Source: Herbihabitans rhizosphaerae
GTDB taxonomy: Bacteria; Actinomycetota; Actinomycetes; Mycobacteriales; Pseudonocardiaceae
Length of the DNA stretch: 64,000 nt
Reading direction: 5' to 3'
NCBI RefSeq assembly: GCF_004216555.1
Contig: NZ_SGWQ01000011.1
Coordinates: 1 to 64,000 of the forward strand
Positions within the stretch are counted from its first letter, which is position 1. Every line of letters begins with the position of its first letter. Shown one piece after another: positions 8,580-17,449 of this stretch. A model generated the notes under the pieces. That model searched no databases and was not told where the DNA came from. It saw nothing but the letters and a program-made list of their open reading frames with translations. Both the position numbers and the translations under genes were made by a program.

Positions 8580-9800
8580 TCAGTCGGTGACAAGTTCCGC
8601 GAGGCGGCGGCGCAGCAGCTCCCGCTCGGCGGTGTTCCCGGTGCGCTCGATCGCGGCCCGGTAGGCGGCCGCCGCGTCGTCGGCGCGCCCGAGCCGGCGC
8701 AGCAGATCGGCCCGGATCGCGTGGAACAGATGGTACCGGTCCAGCTTCGGCAGACCGTCCACAATGGACAGACCAGCCGCCGGGCCGTCCACTTCGGACA
8801 CCGCGATCGCGCGGTTCAGCTCGACGACCGGGGTCGGCGCGACGGTGAGCAACTGGTTGTAGAGCGTGACGATCTGCGGCCAGTCGGTGGCCTGCGCGGA
8901 TGGCGCGTCGCTGTGCACCGCGATGATCGCCGCCTGGATCTGGTACTGGCCGGGTGCGTTGCGCCGCAAGCACTTCCGCACCAGATCCTGCCCCTCGGCG
9001 ATCAGCTCGCGGTCCCAGTGCGACCGGTCCTGCTCGGCCAGTGGCACCAGGTCGCCGGACGGTGTGCTGCGGGTGTCGCGCCGGGAGTGGATCAGCAGCA
9101 TCAGCGCGAGCAGCCCGCTGACCTCCGCCTCGTCCGGCATCAAGTCGGCGAGCAGCCGGCCGAGCCGGATCGCCTCGGTGCAGAGATCCTCGCGGCCGAG
9201 CGCGTCGCCGGCGCTGGCCGTGTACCCCTCGTTGAAGATCAGGTACACCACGGCGAGCACGGCGGTCACCCGCTCGGGCAGGTCGGCGTCGCGCGGCACC
9301 CGGTAGGGGATGCGCGCGTCGCGGATCTTTCCCTTGGCGCGCACCAGCCGTTGCGCCATCGTCGGCTCGGGCACCAGGAACGCGCGGGCGATCTCGGTGG
9401 TGGTGAGCCCGCCGAGCAGGCGCAGGGTCAGCGCCACCCTGGCCGCGGGCGCGAGCGCGGGGTGGCAGCAGGTGAAGATCAGCCTCAGGCGGTCGTCGTG
9501 CACCGGGCCGTCCTCGGGTGGCGGCTCGCCGTCCGCGTGCAGCAGCGCGGCCTGCGCGTGCTTGTCCTCGCGGGAGGACTCGCGGCGGAGCTTGTCGATC
9601 GCCTTGTTGCGAGCGGTCGTGATGATCCAGCCGGCCGGGCTCGGCGGGACGCCCTTGTCGGGCCACCGCCGAAGCGCCTCGGTGAACGCGTCCTGGACCG
9701 CCTCCTCGGCGATGTCGATGTCGCCGAACACGCGCACCAGCACCGACACGGAACGGCCCCACTCCTCGCGAAAGACACGCTCCACCTCCGAGACGTCCAC
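8580..9800 (-). CDS. ECF sigma factor with C-terminal TPR-like domain (ECF42 type)
   Basis: A 406-residue protein. Residues ~1-170 hold sigma region 2 ([17 protein letters not shown]) and region 4 ([27 protein letters not shown], split here by its helix-turn-helix). The remaining ~230 residues are a helical, TPR-like extension. This large C-terminal domain is characteristic of ECF42 factors, which replace the anti-sigma factor with an in-cis regulatory domain. ECF42 genes normally sit beside a DGPF/YCII-domain gene; none is found here. The GTG at 9800 follows AAGGAG with eight-base spacing and is far better than upstream in-frame starts. The gene is divergent from the GGDEF-glycosyltransferase gene. 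Confidence 0.93.
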   Translation of the reverse strand: MDVSEVERVFREEWGRSVSVLVRVFGDIDIAEEAVQDAFTEALRRWPDKGVPPSPAGWIITTARNKAIDKLRRESSREDKHAQAALLHADGEPPPEDGPVHDDRLRLIFTCCHPALAPAARVALTLRLLGGLTTTEIARAFLVPEPTMAQRLVRAKGKIRDARIPYRVPRDADLPERVTAVLAVVYLIFNEGYTASAGDALGREDLCTEAIRLGRLLADLMPDEAEVSGLLALMLLIHSRRDTRSTPSGDLVPLAEQDRSHWDRELIAEGQDLVRKCLRRNAPGQYQIQAAIIAVHSDAPSAQATDWPQIVTLYNQLLTVAPTPVVELNRAIAVSEVDGPAAGLSIVDGLPKLDRYHLFHAIRADLLRRLGRADDAAAAYRAAIERTGNTAERELLRRRLAELVTD

Positions 9801-10221
9801 GTTGCGTGCTCCTTCCCTACGAACGGGGGCATGCCGGATCGACACCGGGCACGCCCGATCCTCCTCCACCGTGCGGATCACCGGTGCCGGGGATAGCGGT
9901 GCGGCGACTGTTGTGCGGGCGATGAAAACTCGTGGCGAATTCGTACGAAGGGGTGAAAAGTTGGAGGTCCGCCCGCTCGTCAATGGTCGGAACGAGTGGC
10001 GTCAGAGGTGCGTAAATGGCGGACGAAATGTGTCACTTCGTGCCAAGAACCGCAGGTCGTACGGTGCATTTGGCCCAGGTCGATCACCCGTCGGGGTAGG
10101 TCACATTGACACGTATGGACCAGTGGTCGTTACTTTCCGCATTGCGGCGCTCAGTTAATCGCCAGTGTGGGTGAAATGTGGTGCGCATCGCATTCCGTTA
10201 CGCCGACCTTCGGGGAAACAA
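9801..10221. promoter_or_regulatory. divergent intergenic region with a 10-bp palindrome
   Basis: No gene is supported in these 421 bases. They must contain the promoters of the ECF42 gene (minus) and of the GGDEF-GT2 gene (plus). The perfect palindrome TTCGTACGAA lies at 9940-9949, about 140 bases upstream of the sigma factor start, and is a possible regulator site. Base composition is more AT-rich than the flanks. Confidence 0.5.
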
Positions 10222-12138
10222 ATGCCGACCGCAGACCCGGGAATCGACCCGCGCACCGTCCGCGTGCCACGGCACTCCGGCGCCGGCCGGTGGTACCCGG
10301 GCCGGCGTCGGTGGGCCGACCGCGAGACGTGGGCGCGCGAGGCGACCGACCTGCTCACCGCCGGCGAGCGCTCCCGCCGCACGCCCGTGGTCGCCGTGAT
10401 CAGGTTCGCCGAGCGCGACCGCGTCACGGCCAGGTTCGGCGCCGCCGGGCTGGCCGCCGTGCACGACCGGGTCGCCGCGCAGCTGTCCGCCGACCTCGCC
10501 CGGCACGAGCTGATCGGTCTGGACGACGGCGACGGGATCATCGTGCTGCTGCGCGGCACCGCCGACCGCCAGGTCAGCCGCCGGCTCGGCGCGCTGATCG
10601 CGCGCATCGGCCGCACGCCGATCGAGCTGGACGGCGACACCATCCAGATCACCCCGATCTGCGGCTGGACCACCGCGACCAGGGGAACCGCCGCGCTGGA
10701 GCTGCTGCGGCGGGCGGCCGAGGCGAGCGACATCGCCGGCAACCACCTGGACCTGATCCCCAGGCGCTGGCGGCCCGAGCGCCAGGACGACAGCGAACCC
10801 AAGCTGCCGAAGTCGCTGCGCACCGCGGTGCAGATCGCGCTCACCGTGCTGCTCGGCGTGTGCCTGCCGTTCGCCGCGCTCGTCGGGCTGCAGCAGGTGG
10901 GCGTCGACCTCGGCACACCGGTGTACCTGCTGGTGACCGTGTCGCTGGTGGTGACCACCGCGCTGATCTGGGCGGAAGGCCTGCACGCGCTGGACCCGGC
11001 CCGGCTGCCGGCCGCGCCGAGCCACTACCCGCGCGCGTCCGCGGTGATCGCCGCGTACCTGCCGAACGAGGCGGACACGATCGTCGACACGATCCGCGCG
11101 TTCCAGGCGCAGGACTACCCGGGGCCGCTGCAGATCGTGCTGGCGTACAACACGCCGCGCGATCTTCCCGTGGAGGACACGCTGCGCGCCATGGCCGCCG
11201 CCGACCGCAGGCTCGTGCTGCTGCGGGTGGACGGCTCGACGTCGAAGGCACAGAACGTCAATGCCGCGCTGCAGGTCGTGGACGGCGAGTTCACCGGTCT
11301 GTTCGACGCCGACCACCAGCCGAGCGTGGACGCCTACCGCCGGGCGTGGCACTGGCTGGCCGACGGGGCGGACGTGGTGCAGGGGCACTGCGTGATCCGA
11401 AACGGCGGCGACTCGTGGATCGCGCGCACGGTCGCGGTCGAGTTCGAGTGCATCTACGCGGTCAGCCACTCCGGGCGCGCGCAGCTGCACCAGTTCGGGC
11501 TTTTCGGTGGCTCCAACGGTTTCTGGTCCACCTCGGTGCTGCGCGATGTGCGGATGCACGGCCACATGCTGACCGAGGACATCGACTCGTCGTTCCGCGC
11601 GCTGCTGTCCGGGCACCGGCTGGTGTACGACCCGCTGCTGCTCAGCCGTGAGCTGGCGCCGGTGACCCTGCGCGCGCTGTGGAACCAGCGGATGCGGTGG
11701 GCGCAGGGGTGGAGCCAGGTGTCGCGCCGGCACCTCGCCGCGGCGCTGCGGTCGGACCGGCTCAGCCGGCGCAACAAGTTCGGCACCGCGTTCCTGCTCG
11801 GCTGGCGCGAGGTGTACCCGTGGCTGTCGCTGCAGATGTTCCCGGTGATCGCGTACCTGGCGTGGCGCGCGGGCGGTCCGCAGAACCTGGACTGGGCGAT
11901 CCCGACGTTCGTGCTCACCTCGTTGTACACGCTGTCGGCAGGTCCGGTGATGGTGCTGTTCGCCTGGCGGCTCGCGGCACCCGAGGTGCGGGAGAAACGG
12001 TGGTGGTTCGCCGCCTACCTGGTGGTGTCGACGCTGCTGTACACGGAGTTGAAGAACCTGGTGAGCCGGGTGGCGCACCTCAAGGAGCTGGCCGGCGAGC
12101 GCCGCTGGGTGGTCACGCCCAGGCAGGGTCCGTCGTGA
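10222..12138 (+). CDS. degenerate GGDEF domain fused to a membrane glycosyltransferase family 2
   Basis: A 638-residue fusion. Residues ~45-185 look like a GGDEF fold, but the signature is replaced by GLDDGDGIIVLLRG, so cyclase activity is unlikely. Two membrane helices follow (around IALTVLLGVCLPFAALVGL and TPVYLLVTVSLVVTTALIW). Next comes a processive-type GT2 domain with FDADHQP (DxD), TEDIDSS (catalytic TED) and QRMRW (QxxRW), then about three more membrane helices. By motif it resembles BcsA/hyaluronan-synthase-like enzymes that polymerise and export polysaccharide. The GGDEF-like part may sense nucleotide or interact with a partner. The ATG at 10222 follows CGGGGAA. The stop overlaps the GTG of the acyltransferase, so both probably build and decorate one surface glycan. 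Confidence 0.88.
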   Translation: MPTADPGIDPRTVRVPRHSGAGRWYPGRRRWADRETWAREATDLLTAGERSRRTPVVAVIRFAERDRVTARFGAAGLAAVHDRVAAQLSADLARHELIGLDDGDGIIVLLRGTADRQVSRRLGALIARIGRTPIELDGDTIQITPICGWTTATRGTAALELLRRAAEASDIAGNHLDLIPRRWRPERQDDSEPKLPKSLRTAVQIALTVLLGVCLPFAALVGLQQVGVDLGTPVYLLVTVSLVVTTALIWAEGLHALDPARLPAAPSHYPRASAVIAAYLPNEADTIVDTIRAFQAQDYPGPLQIVLAYNTPRDLPVEDTLRAMAAADRRLVLLRVDGSTSKAQNVNAALQVVDGEFTGLFDADHQPSVDAYRRAWHWLADGADVVQGHCVIRNGGDSWIARTVAVEFECIYAVSHSGRAQLHQFGLFGGSNGFWSTSVLRDVRMHGHMLTEDIDSSFRALLSGHRLVYDPLLLSRELAPVTLRALWNQRMRWAQGWSQVSRRHLAAALRSDRLSRRNKFGTAFLLGWREVYPWLSLQMFPVIAYLAWRAGGPQNLDWAIPTFVLTSLYTLSAGPVMVLFAWRLAAPEVREKRWWFAAYLVVSTLLYTELKNLVSRVAHLKELAGERRWVVTPRQGPS

Positions 12139-13316
12139 GCGGGCAACGGCAGGGGCGGTTCAACCTGGAGGGCTACCGGGCGCTGGCCGCCGTGGTCGTG
12201 GTGATTTTCCATGCCTACCAACACAATCGGTACCCGCCGCAGTGGTTGTGGCCGCTGGACGGCACGCTCGCGCACCACGCGCTGATGAACGTGGACATGT
12301 TGGTGGACATGTTCTTCGTGCTGTCCGGGTTCCTGCTCGGGCTGCCGTACGCCAAGGCGGCGCTCGGGGTCGGGCGGCCACGGCCGGCGCGGGTCTTCCT
12401 GCTGCGCCGCGCGGTCCGGCTCATCCCGCTGTACCTGATCGTGGTGCTCATCGTGTGGGCGATCAGCAATCCGGTGTTGCCGGGCGACTGGCGGGATCTG
12501 TTGCTGCACTTGACGTTCATGCACGTGTGGAGCGACGAGAAGATCTTCTACACCAACGGGCCGGCGTGGACGCTCGGCGTGGAGGCGCACTTCTACGTGC
12601 TGCTCGCCGTGCTCGGCGTCCTTGGCCAGCGCTACCTGGTCCGGCTCGGCTCGCGGCGCGCCCGGCTGTCGATCATGGTCGCCGTGCCGGTCGCGCTGGT
12701 GGCGATCAGCCTGGGGTACAAGGCGTGGGCGGTCTACGTCATGCGCTTCCCGGTCGAGGGCTGGTCGATCTGGTTCAACCCGGTGGCCAAGCTGGACGTG
12801 TTCGCGATCGGGCTGCTGCTCGCGGTGGCGTGCGCCGCCGGGGTGCGCTGGCCGAACGCGGTGGCGCGCGCCGCGGTGGGGCTGGCTGGCGGCGGCGTGA
12901 TCGCGCTGGGCGTGTGGCAGCGCTACGAGCACATGCCGGACACGTTCACCCACACGTTGTTCGGACTCGGGATCACGCTCGTGATCGCCGCGACCGCGTT
13001 GAGCACCGGGCCCGGACCGCGGTGGCTGCGCTGGCGGCCGATGGTGTCGCTGAGCCTGGTGAGCTACAGCCTGTACATCTGGCACGAGCCGGCGCTGCGG
13101 CTGCTGGACACCCTCGATCTGCTGCCCACCCCCGGCCCCGGCGCGCCGTTCCCGGTCACCGCCGCGCTGCTGCTGGGGTTGTCCGTTCCGCTGGCGTATC
13201 TGAGCTACTGGATGATCGAGGTCCCGGCGACGCGGATCGCGGCGGCCTTCGACGACGACGGGCGCCCGCGCGACTACTACCACGGGCTCGATCCGGCGCC
13301 ACGCGCGCGCTCTTGA
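12135..13316 (+). CDS. acyltransferase family 3 (OafA-like) membrane protein
   Basis: A 393-residue polytopic membrane protein of the acyltransferase-3 family. It begins with the diagnostic FNLEGYRALAAVVVVIFHAY (catalytic His in the first helix) and continues through MFFVLSGFLLG, RRAVRLIPLY and PAWTLGVEAHFY to SYSLYIWHEP. About ten membrane helices are present. Family members O-acetylate or acylate surface sugars, peptidoglycan or antibiotics. The GTG at 12135 overlaps the stop of the GT2 gene (GTGA), so translation is coupled. The most economical inference is that this enzyme acylates the glycan made by the upstream glycosyltransferase. Confidence 0.93.
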   Translation: MSGQRQGRFNLEGYRALAAVVVVIFHAYQHNRYPPQWLWPLDGTLAHHALMNVDMLVDMFFVLSGFLLGLPYAKAALGVGRPRPARVFLLRRAVRLIPLYLIVVLIVWAISNPVLPGDWRDLLLHLTFMHVWSDEKIFYTNGPAWTLGVEAHFYVLLAVLGVLGQRYLVRLGSRRARLSIMVAVPVALVAISLGYKAWAVYVMRFPVEGWSIWFNPVAKLDVFAIGLLLAVACAAGVRWPNAVARAAVGLAGGGVIALGVWQRYEHMPDTFTHTLFGLGITLVIAATALSTGPGPRWLRWRPMVSLSLVSYSLYIWHEPALRLLDTLDLLPTPGPGAPFPVTAALLLGLSVPLAYLSYWMIEVPATRIAAAFDDDGRPRDYYHGLDPAPRARS

Positions 13317-13348
13317 CCGTCTGCCAATAAGAGTGCGACAGTGGACTG

Positions 13349-14194
13349 ATGACGCACGTCATCGACACACTTCACCCACTGGGGCCCGGCTCAGTGTCCT
13401 GGCGGATCAGCGGCGACCGGCGCGCGGTGCTCGGCGGTGGCGCGGCACTGTTGCTGCAGGTCGGGCACCCGACCATCGGGGCGGGAGTACAGCAGCACTC
13501 GAACTTCATCGAGGAGCCGTGGGACCGGCTCGACCGCACACTGCAGTCGCTGTGGCGGCTGATCTTCGGCGGCGAGCGAGCGGTCGAGGAGTCGCGACGG
13601 CTGCGCGAGCTGCACAAGACGATCAAGGGTGTGGACCACCACGGGCAGCGCTACCACGCGCTGAACCCGGAGGCGTACTGGTGGGTGCACGCCACGTTGT
13701 TCGACGTGCTGCTGCGACTGGAGGAGTTCCTCGGCAACCCGCTGAGCCCGTCCGACCAGGTCCGGCTGTACGACGAGTGGCGCCAGCTCGGCCGGCTGCT
13801 CGGCATCCCCGAGCGCCTCATGCCGAACACGCTGGACGGCTTCCAGTCCTATGTGGACGATATGATCGCGACGACCCTGGAGCGCAACGAGACAGCGGCA
13901 CTGGTGCTCGCTTCCCTTCGCCTGCAAGGGGTTTCCAAGCCGCCGGTGTGGTACGTGCCGGGCTGGGCGTGGCGCGCGGCCAAGCCGTTCGGCCGCAAGG
14001 TCGGCCACCTGACCACCGCCGGTCTGCTGCCGCCGGCCGCGCGCCCGATCTTCGGGCTCGACTGGACCGACGAGGACGCGGTGAGGTTCCGGCGTCTCGG
14101 CGTGGCGGTGGGCAAGGCAGGCAAGCTCATCCCGCCGAGGGTGCGCCTCTACAAGGCGGCATACGTTGCCAGGCGCGCCGCCGGGTTGCTCTGA
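13349..14194 (+). CDS. MpaB/DUF2236-type oxygenase
   Basis: A 281-residue protein of the DUF2236 family, which includes MpaB-like and latex-clearing (Lcp) oxygenases with a b-type haem. Diagnostic segments are GGGAALLLQVGHPTIGAGV near the N-terminus, RLxxTL..LWRLIFG, and HATLFDVLLRLEEF with a candidate haem-ligating His. No signal peptide is present, so it is probably cytoplasmic or membrane-associated. The ATG at 13349 is the first credible start; the ribosome binding site is weak. The downstream TetR gene begins 20 bases later on the same strand and is probably co-transcribed, suggesting self-regulation. Substrate unknown. Confidence 0.88.
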   Translation: MTHVIDTLHPLGPGSVSWRISGDRRAVLGGGAALLLQVGHPTIGAGVQQHSNFIEEPWDRLDRTLQSLWRLIFGGERAVEESRRLRELHKTIKGVDHHGQRYHALNPEAYWWVHATLFDVLLRLEEFLGNPLSPSDQVRLYDEWRQLGRLLGIPERLMPNTLDGFQSYVDDMIATTLERNETAALVLASLRLQGVSKPPVWYVPGWAWRAAKPFGRKVGHLTTAGLLPPAARPIFGLDWTDEDAVRFRRLGVAVGKAGKLIPPRVRLYKAAYVARRAAGLL

Positions 14195-14214
14195 GCCGTG
14201 CCACAGTAGAAGGC

Positions 14215-14835
14215 ATGAGTGCCGAGGCGGTTCCCCAGCGGCGCAGGCGACTGGACCCCGACGCGCGCCGCGAGCAGATCCTCGCGTGCGCGCTGAAACT
14301 GTTCGGCGAGCGCCCGTACGCCGCGGTGTCCACGGCCGACATCGCGGCCGAGGCCGGGGTCGCCCGCGGCCTGTTGAACCACTACTTCGGCACCAAGCGC
14401 GAGCTGTACCTCGAAGTGGTCACGGTGCTCGTGCGGATGCCGACCGCGGAGGAGTTCGTCCGTCCACAAGGGACACTGCGGCACCGGATCGACGTGAGCG
14501 TGTCGTGGTTCCTGGACATGATCGCCGAGCACGGCGGCATCTGGATGCGGGTGATCGGCGCGGAGGGCGTCGGCGCGGATCCCGAGGTCGAGCGGATCAT
14601 GGACAGGGCCGACGAGGTGGCCGCGGACCGGGTGTTGGACGCGGTCGGGCTGACCGACGTGACCGAGCACCGCGAGGAGCTGCGCGCGATGCTGCGCTCC
14701 TACGGCGGGCTCGCCAAGGCCGCCTGCCGGGAGTGGCTCACCCGGGAGAACCTCGGCCGCGACCAGGTCCAGCTACTGCTCAGCCAGGCCCTGTACACGA
14801 TCGTCAAGGACGTGTTTCCTACCGTCCGCGAGTGA
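14215..14835 (+). CDS. TetR-family transcriptional regulator
   Basis: A 206-residue regulator. Residues ~15-65 form the TetR DNA-binding domain (RREQILACALKLFGE, ISTADIAAEAGVARGLLNHYFGTK-type helix-turn-helix). The rest is a ligand-binding helical domain. The ATG at 14215 is the first start that keeps the whole domain. It lies 20 bases after the MpaB-type gene, so it may repress its own operon in response to that enzyme's substrate. Its 3' end overlaps the convergent GH1 gene by 17 bases. Confidence 0.93.
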   Translation: MSAEAVPQRRRRLDPDARREQILACALKLFGERPYAAVSTADIAAEAGVARGLLNHYFGTKRELYLEVVTVLVRMPTAEEFVRPQGTLRHRIDVSVSWFLDMIAEHGGIWMRVIGAEGVGADPEVERIMDRADEVAADRVLDAVGLTDVTEHREELRAMLRSYGGLAKAACREWLTRENLGRDQVQLLLSQALYTIVKDVFPTVRE

Positions 14836-16183
14836 TCAGCTCGCGGTACCAGTGGAACGAGTCCTTCGGCGTGCGGGCCTGGGTCTCGTAGTCCACGTGC
14901 ACCAGGCCGAACCGCTGGCCGTACCCCTCGGCCCACTCGAAGTTGTCCACGATGGACCAGGCGAAGTAGCCGCGAACGTCCACACCGGACTCGATGGCCC
15001 GCGCCACCGCGCGCAGATGCCCGTCGTGGTAGGTGATCCGCTCCTGATCGCGCACCCGGCCGTCGGCGTCCACGGTGTCCGGGTAGGAGCAGCCGCTCTC
15101 GGTGACGTACACCGGCGGCAGCGCGTCGCCGTAGCGGTTCTTGAACGTCACCAGGATCTCGCGTAGCCCGTCCGGCACCACGGCCCAGCCGAACCCGGTG
15201 GTCGGGTAGCCGGTGATCGTGCGCGGCTCGAACGGCAGGCCCTCGGGCAGGCGCGCGCCCTCCAGGACGGGCGAATCCGCCGTGCCGCCGCCCGGTTCGC
15301 CGACCAGGGCCGGCTGGTAGTAGTTGATGCCGAACCAGTCCAGCGGGGTGGAGATGATCTCCAGGTCGTCGGCCACGGTGTCCGGCATGGCCGCGGTGAT
15401 CAGTGGGTCCGGGTACTCGCCGCGCAGGATCGGATCGGCGAAGGTCCAGTTCACGAGCGTGTCGTAGGCGTCGGCGGCGGCGCGATCCTGCTCGCTGTCC
15501 GAGGCGGGCCAGGTCGGCGTGTGGTTGGACGCGATGCCGATGTTCGACGCGCCGGCCGCGCGCAGTGCCCGCGTCGCCAAACCGTGTCCCAGCAACAGGT
15601 TGTGCGCCACGGTCAGCGCGCCGAAGCCCAACTCACGGCCCGGTGCGTGCGCCCCGACGGCGTGCCCGAACATCGTCACCACGACCGGCTCGTTCAGCGG
15701 CATCCACAGGTGCACGCGATCGGCGAACCGCTCGGCGGCGATCGTGGCGTAGTCGGCCAGCCGGTACGCGGTGTCGCGGGATTCCCAGCCGCCCTGATCC
15801 TGCAGCGCCTGCGGCAGGTCCCAGTGGAACAGCGTCACGGCGGGCTTGATCCCGGCGGCGAGCAGCTCGTCGATCAGCCGGTCGTAGAAGTCCAGGCCCG
15901 CCGGGTTCACCTGGCCCGATCCGCTGGGCAGAATTCGGGGCCAGGCAAGGGAAAACCGGTAGGAGTCCACTCCGAGGTCGGCCATCAGCGCCACGTCCTC
16001 GCGGTACCGGTGGTAGTGGTCGCAGGCCACCGCGCCGGTGTCGCCGTTCTTGATCCGTCCGGGCTGCGCGGTGAAGGTGTCCCAGATGGACGGTCCGCGT
16101 CCGCCCTCGGTGACGGCGCCCTCGATCTGGTACGACGCGGAGGCGACTCCCCAAAGGAAGTCCGGCGGGAACTCTTGCGGCAC
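14819..16183 (-). CDS. GH1 beta-glucosidase
   Basis: A 454-residue glycoside hydrolase family 1 enzyme, the usual length for the family. It starts with the signature FLWGVASASYQIEGA. The acid/base Glu165 lies in LNEP, and the nucleophile Glu362 in YVTESG, where the usual TENG is TESG. The C-terminal YFAWSIVDNFEWAEGY completes the aglycone and sugar-binding loops. No signal peptide, so it is cytoplasmic and acts on imported beta-glucosides or cellobiose. GGAGGG precedes the ATG at 16183. No transporter gene lies beside it. It is preceded by a promoter overlapping an inverted repeat, suggesting substrate-controlled repression. Confidence 0.96.
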   Translation of the reverse strand: MPQEFPPDFLWGVASASYQIEGAVTEGGRGPSIWDTFTAQPGRIKNGDTGAVACDHYHRYREDVALMADLGVDSYRFSLAWPRILPSGSGQVNPAGLDFYDRLIDELLAAGIKPAVTLFHWDLPQALQDQGGWESRDTAYRLADYATIAAERFADRVHLWMPLNEPVVVTMFGHAVGAHAPGRELGFGALTVAHNLLLGHGLATRALRAAGASNIGIASNHTPTWPASDSEQDRAAADAYDTLVNWTFADPILRGEYPDPLITAAMPDTVADDLEIISTPLDWFGINYYQPALVGEPGGGTADSPVLEGARLPEGLPFEPRTITGYPTTGFGWAVVPDGLREILVTFKNRYGDALPPVYVTESGCSYPDTVDADGRVRDQERITYHDGHLRAVARAIESGVDVRGYFAWSIVDNFEWAEGYGQRFGLVHVDYETQARTPKDSFHWYRELITRGR

Positions 16184-16196
16184 GGGACCCTCCAGA

Positions 16197-16236
16197 CTTG
16201 ACGATGATTCATGTTCGACTCTAATGCTTCGTCAAG
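16197..16236 (-). promoter_or_regulatory. GH1 promoter with overlapping inverted repeat
   Basis: Reading toward the glycosidase there is a TTGACG -35 hexamer, a 17-base spacer and ATGAAT as -10. The 8-bp arms CTTGACGA (16197-16204) and TCGTCAAG (16229-16236) are perfect complements with centres 32 bases, about three helical turns, apart. One arm covers the -35 box, as expected for a repressor operator pair. Confidence 0.6.
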
Positions 16237-16258
16237 GAAGCGCTGGCGATCCTGATCT

Positions 16259-16519
16259 TCACCACACGCGGTACTGGTGGTCGGACGGGAGCAAGCTTGC
16301 CTGGTCCAACCAGGACTCGGCGTTGTGGCGTGCGGCCGTCATTTCCCGGTTTCCAATTTCTATAGCGGCGCCTGGATGCTTGGAGTTCTCGTCAGTGAAC
16401 AAGGCCCAAGGATACTTGCCCTCGGGTGTGGCTTTGAGTGTCCACGTGCGACCGTCGTGCCAGGTGGTTTGAAACGTCGTGCGGTCCAGCGTTTTCCATT
16501 TCAAGGGCGCGCTCCGCAC
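16259..16519 (-). CDS. small hypothetical protein (86 residues)
   Basis: The GTG at 16519 is preceded by AAAGGGGAC, a fair ribosome binding site. The soluble 86-residue product is rich in Trp and Lys early (LKWKTLDRTTFQTTWHDGRTW) and ends in YRVW. It has no membrane segment or catalytic motif. It sits 66 bases after the XRE/DUF5753 gene on the same strand. In related loci this place is often taken by a small DUF397 protein, but the sequence does not match DUF397. It may be a partner or target of the regulator. I do not recognise the family. Confidence 0.62.
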   Translation of the reverse strand: MRSAPLKWKTLDRTTFQTTWHDGRTWTLKATPEGKYPWALFTDENSKHPGAAIEIGNREMTAARHNAESWLDQASLLPSDHQYRVW

Positions 16520-16585
16520 TGTCCCCTTTGCTCATGGGTCGACGCTAAAGCGGCACGTGTGTGGTCGCCAGTGTCAGTCGCGCAC

Positions 16586-17449
16586 TCACATAAACTGGTC
16601 TCTGGCGGAGAGTAGCAACGCTCTCGCTCGCTCGCCCGACAAGGCGTGACTACGAAAGAAGTCGAACAGGTTCTCGTGATGGGAGATATCGCGCGGATCG
16701 CTTAGCGCGACCTCTCCCGAGAAGAGTTCTTCGATCACCAGACGATCGTCGTAGATGACGAACGAGTTCAGGGCTGCGCCGGAGACCTCGGCGGTCTGCG
16801 GGACTATCGCAATGTCGATATTGGGCCGCAAGGAAAGCTCGGCCATATGCGCGCACTGGTCAGCCATCGCGTGTCGGGGTGCTCGTTTCCAGCGAACAGC
16901 CTGCTCGGTGAGCACGAATTGAAACTCGCGGTTTGGGTCGTTCAACACCGTCTGTCGATTCAGGCGGGCGCTCACCGCCTTGTCCACGTCGCGTGCCGGG
17001 CTGCTGTCCACCACGGGTGACAGAGCGGCACGCGCGTACTCGGGCACGTGAAGAAGGCCGCTTGGTATGGCAGGGTTGAAAAGACGCTGTAGCGTGCAAA
17101 GCTGCGCGAGGGCTTTGAGCTCGGATTGCTTTCGCCACAAGCCGAGTTCGGCTACGGCGCGCCACGACGTGTGTTCGACGTTGGCCTGTCGCGCCAGTGT
17201 AATCAGGTCACGCGCGGCTTCGCTGGGGATCTTGAGTGCCTTGAGTACTCGCTCGACATCCAGCACAGATGGAACGACCCGATTGGACTCGATCCGGCTG
17301 TACTTCGACTGGGACATCGCACAGCGAACGGCCAGCCTCTCTTGTGAGAGACCGGCCGCTTTGCGAAGCCGTCGTAACGCCTCGGCCAAATCGGCGCGTG
17401 ACTGCCTCCCGTCAGGTTCGATACTCAAGGAATGATGCAGCCTTCGCAA
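16586..17449 (-). CDS. XRE-family regulator with DUF5753 domain
   Basis: About 280 residues. An N-terminal helix-turn-helix of the XRE type (LRRLRKAAGLSQERLAVRC, then MSQSKYSRIESNRVVPS) is followed by a ~180-residue DUF5753 domain (LLHVPEYARAAL, FVLTEQAVRW, IAIVPQTAEVSGAALNSFVIYDD). This architecture is typical of the Scr1/WhiJ-like regulators that are abundant in morphologically complex actinomycetes and act with small partner proteins. The start is uncertain: TTG at 17449 overlaps the upstream gene by 38 bases, while a TTG at 17428 is also possible. The overlap indicates translational coupling with the DUF6879-type gene. Confidence 0.88.
   Translation of the reverse strand: MRRLHHSLSIEPDGRQSRADLAEALRRLRKAAGLSQERLAVRCAMSQSKYSRIESNRVVPSVLDVERVLKALKIPSEAARDLITLARQANVEHTSWRAVAELGLWRKQSELKALAQLCTLQRLFNPAIPSGLLHVPEYARAALSPVVDSSPARDVDKAVSARLNRQTVLNDPNREFQFVLTEQAVRWKRAPRHAMADQCAHMAELSLRPNIDIAIVPQTAEVSGAALNSFVIYDDRLVIEELFSGEVALSDPRDISHHENLFDFFRSHALSGERARALLLSARDQFM

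Noticed and set aside
10198-12078. A 626-codon minus-strand open frame opposite the GGDEF-GT2 gene
   Set aside because: The product is His/Arg/Gln/Val-rich without domains, typical of the antisense of a high-GC gene; the plus-strand product has clear motifs.
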